Of a stretch of 64,000 nt of DNA, positions 33,773 through 41,544 are shown in pieces. Where the stretch lies: assembly GCA_005793345.1 (NCBI GenBank), contig SXSU01000112.1, positions 38,565 through 102,564 of the forward strand, written 5' to 3'. A program made the position numbers and the translations under genes. Positions within the stretch are counted from its first letter, which is position 1. Each line of letters begins with the position of its first letter. A model generated the notes under the pieces. The model had not been told where the DNA came from. It saw only the letters and a program-made list of their open reading frames with translations, and ran no database searches. This DNA is from Bdellovibrionales bacterium. GTDB lineage: Bacteria > Bdellovibrionota > Bdellovibrionia > Bdellovibrionales > Bdellovibrionaceae.

Positions 33773-34834
33773 CTATTGTTGATTATAAAAATTTAGTTGT
33801 CTATATTCTATGATCAAATCTTTAGTAATATTTTTAAGTACAGCTGTTACAGGTATGGCAATTAACATTCCCAGAAGACCAAACAAATTTCCACCAATAA
33901 TGAGTGCTAAGAGTGTTGACAACGCATTCAAGCCAACTTTATTTCCCACCAGCCGGGGCGTAATAATAGTTCCCTCTAAAGTTTGAATAATAATAAAAAC
34001 CAATATAATTCCAATAAAAGTTCCAAGGCCATTATAGTTTGTAATTGCAAAAATTAATGCCGTAATAAGTCCTATTGTTGAACCGACATATGGAATTACG
34101 CCTAGAACTCCTGTCATAAATCCAATCAAAAAACCAAAACGAAGATCAATAAGCCAGAGACCGATTCCATATAAAAATGACATAATACAAGCGACTAAAA
34201 TTTGACCCCTAAGATAACCACTAAGGACTTGATTACTCAGTTGAAGGTAGTGGACAAACTTAGGGAGCCAGATTGGTGGAATTAATTTTTTAATTTGCTG
34301 TGATAGTTTTTCAAAATCATTAATTAAATAAAAGAAAAAGAGTGGAATCAAAAAAAGATTTAAAATTGTTAAAAACCAATTTAAAGCACTTGTAAATAAA
34401 CTTTTAAAGGTATTTGACACTCCATTAATAAGGGTTCCAGAAATTTGAGATGTGTGTTCAAAAATAAATAATTTTAATGTTTCTTTATTTATATTTAAAT
34501 TATATCCGTAATTTTGTGACAGATCTTCAGCTTTATCGACTAAGATGGCGATATTTTGTGGAAGTTCATGAAGAAGATTCTGAGTTTGCACGATAATTAC
34601 AGGAAGACCAAAAGAAATTATTAAGATTCCAATTAGAGTAAAAATAAAAAAAATGATACTTACAGTAAAGTGTCTTTTAATTCCAAATCGTTCAATTTTA
34701 TGAATAAGTGGAAATAATAAATAGGCCAAGCAAAATGCAAATAAAAGTGGGCCAAAAGCATTACCAAGTCCAATTACTGCTATTAATAGAAATCCAAAAA
34801 GTGTAAGTAATATAAACGATCCATAAGAATTCAT
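33773..34834 (-). CDS. AI-2E family transporter (PerM-like)
   Basis: This 353-residue protein has about eight membrane helices in the AI-2E/PerM layout: two N-terminal pairs, a large loop with helices (about residues 70-150), and the C-terminal block with GLWLIDLRFGFLIGFMTGVL, GVIPYVGSTIG and GNKVGLNALSTLLALIIGG. Family members are permeases or Na+/H+ exchangers with varied substrates. AAGGTC lies 6 bases before the ATG. Confidence 0.9.
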   Translation of the reverse strand: MNSYGSFILLTLFGFLLIAVIGLGNAFGPLLFAFCLAYLLFPLIHKIERFGIKRHFTVSIIFFIFTLIGILIISFGLPVIIVQTQNLLHELPQNIAILVDKAEDLSQNYGYNLNINKETLKLFIFEHTSQISGTLINGVSNTFKSLFTSALNWFLTILNLFLIPLFFFYLINDFEKLSQQIKKLIPPIWLPKFVHYLQLSNQVLSGYLRGQILVACIMSFLYGIGLWLIDLRFGFLIGFMTGVLGVIPYVGSTIGLITALIFAITNYNGLGTFIGIILVFIIIQTLEGTIITPRLVGNKVGLNALSTLLALIIGGNLFGLLGMLIAIPVTAVLKNITKDLIIEYRQLNFYNQQ

Positions 34835-34884
34835 GAATAGACCTTCCGCAATTTTAGAACAAACTTAGTTATAAACAAACATAT

Positions 34885-34949
34885 AATAACAGCAAATGAT
34901 AATGTCAGATATTATTGGATAGTGATCAGACATTATCATGAGTTGTTAT
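34885..34949 (+). repeat. Variant copy of repeat module C
   Basis: The inverted repeat AATAACAGCAAATGATAATG ... CATTATCATGAGTTGTTAT has a core of TCAGAT / GATCAGA. It is a diverged C hairpin in which both arms have changed together (GATAATGTC with GACATTATC), so pairing is kept. The A and B modules are absent. Confidence 0.7.
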
Positions 34950-35017
34950 ATAATTATTATTTAACCAGAAAACTTAATCAAGTTTATAGTCAAAATATAT
35001 TTTTTTTATTATTAGAA

Positions 35018-35848
35018 TTACTTAGGATGAATTAATTCAAATATTGAAAATCCTAGATCTAAGTTCATTTCAATTTCATCATCCTCGAGAACTTCCTCTG
35101 TAATTGAAGGAGTATTTTGAAGTTTATTATTTTGGCTATATGGATATACTAATTTATCATCTGATTTTAATTTTAGATACCTATTAATTAAACTTAAATG
35201 TGTTTTCTTTGCTTGATTTAATAAATCAATAATTTCTGAAATATTATATCCAAGTTCGTAAAATTCGAAATTATTTCTAATATTTGAATCTTGAATTGCT
35301 TTATCTATTAATACAGTTAAGAAATCATTGGGTAATGTGTAAATAGTATTATTTAAACCTAAATTCTCACTTAGATTTAATTTAATCAAAAATTCACATA
35401 CTGCAATAACACAAGATTCGTTTGTTGCTACTGTATTATCAAATTTACTCATGATTTTAAAAAATAGTTCAGTAATGTTATCTGGAATATTGTTTACTTT
35501 AATAACAAGACCTGCTGGTATATATTCCGATTGAAATGCTTTTCGAGTCATATTTTTTAATGGAATTCCAATAGAATGAATGATAATATTGTTATGCCAA
35601 ATAGCTAGATGTGAATCTTCTGGCTCTATAAGAATTAAAACAGATTTAGGAGTTAAACCTAAATCATTTTCAACATGGTATTCAACTTTTTTGTCATAGC
35701 TTTTAATATTTAGTTTTTCACGATTTATCAAAAGACCATTTTCGGTTGTAAAACTTGAGAATGAATTAAATAGGGAATTACATGAATTTGCTCTTGAATC
35801 TTTATTTAATAAAATTAAAATACAAGTTATTAAAGTCAAAAATTTCAT
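35018..35848 (-). CDS. Exported protein, papain-like (permuted NlpC/P60 type) candidate
   Basis: This protein of about 276 residues starts with a signal-like segment (MKFLTLITCILILLN). The mature part has a His in PEDSHLAIWHN, followed about 90 residues later by SCVIAVCEFL. That His-then-Cys order is the one found in permuted NlpC/P60 (YiiX-like) hydrolases. The same order occurs in the next gene (36066-36695). The assignment is weak; no Gly/Asn residues around the active site were verified. The start at 35848 is preferred to 35902 because it places the signal peptide at the N-terminus. Confidence 0.5.
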   Translation of the reverse strand: MKFLTLITCILILLNKDSRANSCNSLFNSFSSFTTENGLLINREKLNIKSYDKKVEYHVENDLGLTPKSVLILIEPEDSHLAIWHNNIIIHSIGIPLKNMTRKAFQSEYIPAGLVIKVNNIPDNITELFFKIMSKFDNTVATNESCVIAVCEFLIKLNLSENLGLNNTIYTLPNDFLTVLIDKAIQDSNIRNNFEFYELGYNISEIIDLLNQAKKTHLSLINRYLKLKSDDKLVYPYSQNNKLQNTPSITEEVLEDDEIEMNLDLGFSIFELIHPK

Positions 35849-35916
35849 ACTATAATTATATGCAAAATTTAATCCACTTATGATAAAATGTACTAAATTC
35901 AAAAAATAAAACTATT

Positions 35917-36036
35917 TATTGCTTCGCGATTATATCAGAAATAATCACGAGCAGTTATTTTCCTGTTTGTTCGGGGCGATTTTCAATCACCCCGAATTAT
36001 GAAAAAACAAACTAAAGTTTGTATTTTCATAATAAC
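35917..36036 (-). repeat. Three-hairpin modular repeat, inverted copy with truncated C
   Basis: Read on the minus strand, module A (TTATTATGAAAATACAAAC arm) and module B (GGGGTGATTGAAAATCGCCC) are complete, and module C is cut at its far end (about 43 of 66 bp remain, with the apex GCGAAGCAA). It lies in a divergent promoter region. Confidence 0.85.
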
Positions 36037-36065
36037 TGGAATGTATATTGCTAATCAAATACTTT

Positions 36066-36695
36066 ATGTTTATGGAATTATGTAATTTTAAAAAACTGAG
36101 TAAATTCTTTTTAAGTCATTTAGAGTTATTTTTGATTATGACAATATTTATTCAATCGTCAAAAAGTTTTGCAACTGTTGAAGTTGCATTTTTTCAAGTT
36201 AAAGATGAACATGGTAAAATATATAGCAGTGAACCTGGCGGGCAGTTTTACCATTCTGCGGTAAAAACTGATATGGGGTGGGTAGAAGTTCATGTCTATT
36301 ATGGAGTTCATGTGGCAACTGATAATATATACCAAAGGAAGGAGTTTACGCTTTCACTGATAAATAATGAGTTGCCCGGTATTACAGAGTCTCAAGTCAA
36401 GGAATGGTTAGGTAAGCCTTTTGATTATACTTTTAATTGGTCCACGCAAAACTCATCTTATTGTTCAAAATTAGTTGCAAATCTTCTTGATCCAAACATT
36501 CTACCACTTCCTTTTCAGTCATCTGAGTATGTTTACCCAAGTGGTAAACGAATAAAATATTCAGATACTGTTGGATTATCTCCTGATGATTTATATAAAA
36601 TTCTTTTAGAAGAAAAGAACTTCAAACATTTTAAAACTCAATCTGAAGAGTTAAGTAAAAATGCAAAATCAAAAATAAAAAAGAAAAAAAAGTAA
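36066..36695 (+). CDS. Exported permuted NlpC/P60 (YiiX-like) hydrolase
   Basis: This protein of about 209 residues has a signal peptide ending near SKSFA. A His in QFYHSAVKT comes about 80 residues before a Cys in SSYCSKLVANLL; this His-before-Cys order is typical of the YiiX/YebB-type circularly permuted NlpC/P60 family. The C-terminal tail is Lys-rich. It could act on peptidoglycan or lipids. The start at 36066 (ATG) is chosen over a TTG at 36048. Confidence 0.65.
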   Translation: MFMELCNFKKLSKFFLSHLELFLIMTIFIQSSKSFATVEVAFFQVKDEHGKIYSSEPGGQFYHSAVKTDMGWVEVHVYYGVHVATDNIYQRKEFTLSLINNELPGITESQVKEWLGKPFDYTFNWSTQNSSYCSKLVANLLDPNILPLPFQSSEYVYPSGKRIKYSDTVGLSPDDLYKILLEEKNFKHFKTQSEELSKNAKSKIKKKKK

Positions 36696-36749
36696 ATTTA
36701 AGGGTCGATTTTAAAGAATTTCGAATATAAAATACTGAAGCAAATGCTA

Positions 36750-36851
36750 ATTACTTTTTAGTTCCTCTCGAAGAAGAAAAAATGCTATCCCAGCAATTAG
36801 AAAAGAAATCCCCAAGGATAAATTAACATCCCAAAAAAATAAAATACAGTC
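36750..36851 (-). other. Possible tiny membrane peptide
   Basis: On the minus strand a stop-to-stop frame encodes DVNLSLGISFLIAGIAFFLL followed by REELKSN, a single membrane helix with a basic/acidic tail. No ATG precedes it; the only start is a TTG at 36815 without a clear ribosome site. It may be a remnant. The rest of 36696-36873 holds nothing recognisable. Confidence 0.3.
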
Positions 36852-36873
36852 TCAAAAATTTGTATGTACAAAG

Positions 36874-37485
36874 TTATTTAAGTAGATATTGTTTATTTAA
36901 AAAATTATTTAAGTTCATCTTATTTATGAATTGCAAATTATTTTGAGTGAATTCAGTGTTAATTGAGTACTCCTTAATTTCATAATTTGCGAATTTATTA
37001 AATACATAGTTATCATCATTTTGTTTGTTTTCTGCGATGTACATTTTACTAAAATAATCACTTATTTTTAATAGACGAGGTTCATTTGTAAAATCAAAAT
37101 CAAATACCATACCCTCAGCAATTAGTATAGCATGGTAACTCCAATTGGCCTCGCCAGGCTCACGTAGAGAATATTTGTCATTTATATTTGTTAACTTGCC
37201 CTGGTTTCTTGCTTTTAGTGCACCAACAAAGCCATAATTTGCACCAGTTGTATTTTCGAGAGTTATAAACCTTGCATTTTCTAAATTATAATTATTTTTT
37301 ATAGCAAGTGTAATGAAGTTATGAACGTTATCCCAAGCCCTTCCCTCATGATAAATAGGGGAGTTAAAACTTGAATGGAATAAATTAGTTAGCGCATTTA
37401 AATCTGCTGCAATTGCAAATGTTGAACTGAATATACCTATAAATGCATAAAGTAATAATCCTCTAAAGTATTTTATAAAAAACAT
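36874..37485 (-). CDS. Exported protein, possible transglutaminase/amidase fold
   Basis: This 203-residue protein has a signal peptide ending near FAIAAD. The segment WSYHAILIAEGMVFDFDFTN places a His and an Asp on adjacent strands, as in transglutaminase-like enzymes and N-terminal glutamine amidases. I see no cysteine at the position where the nucleophile should be (near EGRAWDNVHNF), so it may be inactive or belong to another family. GAGGAG lies 6 bases before the ATG. Confidence 0.45.
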   Translation of the reverse strand: MFFIKYFRGLLLYAFIGIFSSTFAIAADLNALTNLFHSSFNSPIYHEGRAWDNVHNFITLAIKNNYNLENARFITLENTTGANYGFVGALKARNQGKLTNINDKYSLREPGEANWSYHAILIAEGMVFDFDFTNEPRLLKISDYFSKMYIAENKQNDDNYVFNKFANYEIKEYSINTEFTQNNLQFINKMNLNNFLNKQYLLK

Positions 37486-37610
37486 TTTAACTCCTCAGTT
37501 TAGTTTCAATATTAAATCAGATTTTGAATTTGTAAATTAATACAAAGAAAATAGAAAATAGATAAATTAGATTTTATCTATTGTTTAAAGGGATGTAGAC
37601 AAAGAAAGAG

Positions 37611-38165
37611 TTAACTGACTTTAATGCCGACTTCTTTTAACTCTTCTTGAACTCCCCACATTTTAGAAAGTAGTTTAGGAGCATGAGATGCGATATAGGC
37701 CATTATTAAAAATTTTATTAAACGACCTGTAAAAATTATCAAACCTAATTGAATCAGGGGTGTATTTGCCAATGCAGCTAAGATAACTGCTGGGTGCTGC
37801 ATAATTGGTGTTAATGATACGAATAAGACTATTATTAATCCATAATCTGTGAAAAATTCTTGAGTCAAGACCCATGCCTTAGAGTTTAATATAAATGAAT
37901 ATGTACTTTCAATCCACGGTAATCCTTGATACTCCACGATAAAAGCAAGCAGTAAAGCACCAAGGGTAGAGCCTATTGCCATATTAAATGAAAAGTAAAT
38001 CCATTTTTTTGGTTTGAGAATAGTGCTTGAAACTAATATCCCATCATTGGGAATTATAATTATTAAATTATCAATGAACGCCAAAAAACTAATTAGTGGA
38101 ATATACCAAGCAGAATCAATGAGAATTTTTAATTTATCAATGAGGATAGAAATAATTTTTTTCAT
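37611..38165 (-). CDS. DedA/VTT-domain-like membrane protein
   Basis: This 184-residue membrane protein has about four helices. FIDNLIIIIPNDGILVSSTI, the NMAIGSTLGALLLAFIVEYQ segment and FTGRLIKFLIMAYIA resemble the VTT (DedA/TVP38/YqaA) fold. The ATG overlaps the stop of the preceding gene (ATGA), so both are translated together. VTT proteins act in membrane lipid transport; the role here is not known. Confidence 0.7.
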   Translation of the reverse strand: MKKIISILIDKLKILIDSAWYIPLISFLAFIDNLIIIIPNDGILVSSTILKPKKWIYFSFNMAIGSTLGALLLAFIVEYQGLPWIESTYSFILNSKAWVLTQEFFTDYGLIIVLFVSLTPIMQHPAVILAALANTPLIQLGLIIFTGRLIKFLIMAYIASHAPKLLSKMWGVQEELKEVGIKVS

Positions 38166-39631
38166 AGTTTATTAAAACACTGGTCTGCACAAACTTCATT
38201 ATATAAATGAATTCGTGGGGCTTGGCATTCTGCGATTTTTTTATGACGAATGATTCCAAATTCACTGGTTTTGGGATTTCTGATTAATTTATCAAATTTA
38301 CTTCTGCATGCTGCCTTTCCATAATTAATAAATAAATTTTTCATTTTTACCGATTCACCAAGGTAGTCTTGTGAAGAGTAACGATTAAGGCCAATACTAT
38401 TTTTGCTGGGACTACTTTGGATAACTGAAAAATTAAAATTCTTGAAATTAAGTAAATCACATTCGGCTACCGATTCAATATTATTAAGTCCAAAGGGGTC
38501 TATACCTAATTGATCTATCATAATAACATGACCTCGCACAGCTGCAATATCACCAGATTGGATTGTTTGCTCAGACCCAATTTTAACTGACTCATAACAA
38601 CTCCATCCTGATTTAATTGGATCAATAAAATCAGTAGAGACAAAGCGAGTATAAACCGATTTATTTTGAGAGGATGGAGAATACCTAAAACCAGCAACTC
38701 CTACAGCAGTAGAAATAAAGGCAGAACAATCGATCCCTAATGCGCTTCCACCTCCAGAATTTTCAAACAATGAAAGCTGCGTTGAGGATTTAATTATAGG
38801 TACCCCGCCATAATCATATACAAGGGGTTTTTTACTTTGGTCGAGGCAAGTATCATTGTAAACTTGCCCTCGATGGTAAAAATGTGTTTGGAGCAAAAGT
38901 GGAATATTTGTATATTTTCTACCCCAACCTACTCCATCGATTGAATTACTTTTTTCTACACCTTGAACATTATCGGTATTATTGTTGATAGGGTCTAGTT
39001 CAATGGATTTACAACTCTGGTAAGCTGTTGTCATTGTGTAATGTGCGGCTGTTAAAGAATCTTGAGTTGCCCAGTTCGAAATATTTTGATCATGTTCTAT
39101 TGAGTTTAGATTTAAGTTTAAATTTAAATCTAAATCTAAACTTTGAGTGCATTCAAGTCCATTTGGCTCAATAATATTTTTAGCTCTTTCTAAAATATTT
39201 GTTAATTTGTTATTTAAAATTTCGTATTCTGGATGAATTTTACTCTTCAAATCTAGTCTAATTAAATGAAGTAGAATTCCTCTGGATTTTTCTTCTAGAT
39301 TTAGATTTTTAATAAATTTAAGTTGCTGAAGATCTTTTGTAAATATTAATTGAATATTATTAAATATTATTTTTATTTCAGGATTTGTAATATTTAAAAT
39401 AATATTATTTAACTTTGAAAGAGCAGATCCATAATTATCAGATTGATAGGCTTGATAGTAAATATCAAATATTTTTTCTCGAACGTTATTACAATTAAAT
39501 ATTTGTAGTAGCGAAGGAGTATCGGTGGTTTGAGCGCTTGCGGCTATTTGCAACTCTGTAAATGTAAATATTAAAGTAATAGTTAAAGTTAGAAATATTT
39601 TATTTATTTTATTATTTAAATAAGTTTTCAT
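38162..39631 (-). CDS. Exported NlpC/P60-like protein
   Basis: This protein of about 489 residues has a signal peptide ending near ASAQ. The N-terminal about 150 residues are helical and unrecognised, followed by a short Leu/Asp/Asn repeat (SLDLDLNLNLNLNS). The C-terminal part has IDCSAFISTAVGVAG (nucleophile Cys) and later GDIAAVRGHVIMID (His), the classical NlpC/P60 order. It probably cleaves peptide bonds in cell-wall material. It overlaps the next gene (DedA-like) by four bases. ATG 39631 gives the best signal peptide; a longer frame starts at 39670. Confidence 0.7.
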   Translation of the reverse strand: MKTYLNNKINKIFLTLTITLIFTFTELQIAASAQTTDTPSLLQIFNCNNVREKIFDIYYQAYQSDNYGSALSKLNNIILNITNPEIKIIFNNIQLIFTKDLQQLKFIKNLNLEEKSRGILLHLIRLDLKSKIHPEYEILNNKLTNILERAKNIIEPNGLECTQSLDLDLNLNLNLNSIEHDQNISNWATQDSLTAAHYTMTTAYQSCKSIELDPINNNTDNVQGVEKSNSIDGVGWGRKYTNIPLLLQTHFYHRGQVYNDTCLDQSKKPLVYDYGGVPIIKSSTQLSLFENSGGGSALGIDCSAFISTAVGVAGFRYSPSSQNKSVYTRFVSTDFIDPIKSGWSCYESVKIGSEQTIQSGDIAAVRGHVIMIDQLGIDPFGLNNIESVAECDLLNFKNFNFSVIQSSPSKNSIGLNRYSSQDYLGESVKMKNLFINYGKAACRSKFDKLIRNPKTSEFGIIRHKKIAECQAPRIHLYNEVCADQCFNKL

Positions 39632-39728
39632 TCTTACAGTATAAGTAAATAGTAACATAAGGTATATCAACTAAGGTCTAAAAATAGTTTTGTTTTTGTA
39701 TTATCTTTGGGCTAGGTTTATGTTCCAA

Positions 39729-39995
39729 TTATTTAAGTGGGACGCATGACATGGAGCTTGAATCCTTACCAACCTTGCCATAGCAGATTACTTTATTTGA
39801 ATTATCGATAATTTGGACAAGTTTATAAGACTCTACTCCGTTTGTTTCGTGAATGTTGACTTGTACATCACCTATAAAGGATGAGGGCTTGCGTTCGATT
39901 TTTATTGAATCAGATTTTATTTCTTCTTTTGAAGTTTGTGAATATCCAGCAAGTGCTATTAAAATAAAAGTTAGTAAAAAAATAATTATTTTCAT
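39729..39995 (-). CDS. Small exported protein, unknown
   Basis: This 88-residue protein has a signal peptide (MKIIIFLLTFILIALAGYSQ) and a small mature part with two cysteines (VICYG, SMSCVP) that could form a disulfide. AGAGGTC lies before the ATG. It is transcribed after the trypsin-like protease gene in the same direction. Confidence 0.5.
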   Translation of the reverse strand: MKIIIFLLTFILIALAGYSQTSKEEIKSDSIKIERKPSSFIGDVQVNIHETNGVESYKLVQIIDNSNKVICYGKVGKDSSSMSCVPLK

Positions 39996-40113
39996 TAAGA
40001 CCTCTTTAAACTCGAATCTATCACTGAGATCTAGTTTAAAGAAGTCTAATTGGTTTATGATTATAAATAATCAAACTTTGGTTTGGGTTTTACTTGGGTT
40101 TTGGTAAGAAGTC

Positions 40114-40842
40114 TTACTTTAGTCCGGATTTAATTTGAGATTTTTTTTGGTTGATCCAATTTAAAAAATGAGTTGCATTTGTATAAACAGAGTAACCTGT
40201 GCAATTAGCCTCTTCAGTGTAAGAAGCCACACCCACTAAAAATAATTGTCCACCAATTAATTTAAAAGCTGGTCCACCGGAGTCACCATGGCAAATTCCA
40301 TATTTTTTTGTTTGATTGAGTTTGATTAAATTTACTGAGTCTAAAATTTCAGTAACTTTTAATTTTATTTTTGAAAGCTCCCCTTGAGGACTTCCTTCGC
40401 CGTATCCTGCCATCTGTAACTCGTCACCAATATTGAGTTCATCATTTAATAATGATACAGGTTGATGTCCAGGAGGGAGACCTCCCTCGAAAAAAACCAG
40501 GGCAACATCGTTTCTTGTGGTTTCATTGAGATCTTGATATTTTTCATGACGAATAAAATGAGTAGATGTGATTGAAACTTTACCTTCAAGACCAGAAAAA
40601 TGAATTTTAACCCAAGTTTCTCTATCGGCAAAACAATGGGCAGCTGTTAATAAAATATTTTCATCTATTATCGAGGCAGAGCAATATTGACTATCGGTCT
40701 CTAACATAACTGTAGACTTTGCAATGGGGTCCATGGGATGAACCGTTTCTCCTCCATTTACAAAGGGAGTAATTATTTTTGCATTTGAGACAAAGGCAAA
40801 AAATAGGGAACCAGTTAATATTAAATTATAAATTAGTTTCAT
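40114..40842 (-). CDS. Secreted trypsin-like serine protease (S1 family)
   Basis: This 242-residue protein has a signal peptide and the complete S1 triad: His in LTAAHCF, Asp in NDVALVFF and Ser in CHGDSGGPAF, with the Cys pair around AAHC (CSASI / AAHCF) and a C-terminal Cys pair. An N-terminal IITPFVNGGE-like segment may be the activation site. AGGAG lies a few bases before the ATG. It probably digests proteins outside the cell. Confidence 0.9.
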   Translation of the reverse strand: MKLIYNLILTGSLFFAFVSNAKIITPFVNGGETVHPMDPIAKSTVMLETDSQYCSASIIDENILLTAAHCFADRETWVKIHFSGLEGKVSITSTHFIRHEKYQDLNETTRNDVALVFFEGGLPPGHQPVSLLNDELNIGDELQMAGYGEGSPQGELSKIKLKVTEILDSVNLIKLNQTKKYGICHGDSGGPAFKLIGGQLFLVGVASYTEEANCTGYSVYTNATHFLNWINQKKSQIKSGLK

Positions 40843-40928
40843 TGTAGTATTTCTCCTTTAACTGCTGAAAGTTCAGCTACGTTGTTAAATTAGTAACGCA
40901 GGTAAAGGGGAAAGGCTATAGTAATCTA

Positions 40929-41543
40929 TTATGTCACGGAGTCTGTATTTATTCCCCTTCCAATGAGAGTATTATGAAGTTTAAGATTATATATGTTTAA
41001 GAGGGTATTCATAGCCTCTGCTCCTTCTAAAAAGTTAAAGGCATAAGCGATAGCTTCTAAAGTGGCCATTCCGTTGGGCTTTGTTTCTTTTCTTAAAAAA
41101 TATTGATTATTATTTTGAATATTAACTGTAACTCTTTTTAAATGAGTCAAATGTTTATTTTTGTAGTGGACCTTACTTGCTTGTCTCCAGTTTCCATCCG
41201 GAACAATTAAGTGGATTGGCTTAGAAAAAGATTTTACTAAATCATTAGATAAAACTATAGCGTCATCGGAGGGATAAAATAATAAGTTTTCATAATCGGG
41301 TGATAAAATGGATTCTAGGCTGAAGGGTGATTCTTGATTTCCAAGGATATATTTTGAGCTATTTATCATTGCCAATAAAGCTAGCTGACCGGTATTTGTT
41401 GTACGACTCATCTCACGTTTGTGAATAACAAGACTTAATTTTGTTTTAAAATTTATTTTAATAATACTGGAGCATATGCATAACTTCAAATGTAGGCCAC
41501 ATTGTTCACAAGGTAATTTTGTTTTACGTTTTCGGTCTTGCAA
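40929..41543 (-). CDS. DTW-domain protein (tRNA-uridine aminocarboxypropyltransferase type)
   Basis: This 204-residue protein has the N-terminal zinc-type Cys cluster CEQCGLHLKLCIC and the DTW-type motif IVPDGNWRQASK (written DGNW here, with the conserved Trp). SLVIHKREMSRTTNTGQLA is also typical. DTW proteins such as TapT add an acp group to a uridine in tRNA using S-adenosylmethionine. The start is a TTG with AAGGA 7 bases before it, just after the stop of the upstream lipoprotein gene, so the two form an operon. Confidence 0.85.
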   Translation of the reverse strand: MQDRKRKTKLPCEQCGLHLKLCICSSIIKINFKTKLSLVIHKREMSRTTNTGQLALLAMINSSKYILGNQESPFSLESILSPDYENLLFYPSDDAIVLSNDLVKSFSKPIHLIVPDGNWRQASKVHYKNKHLTHLKRVTVNIQNNNQYFLRKETKPNGMATLEAIAYAFNFLEGAEAMNTLLNIYNLKLHNTLIGRGINTDSVT

Positions 41544-41544
41544 T

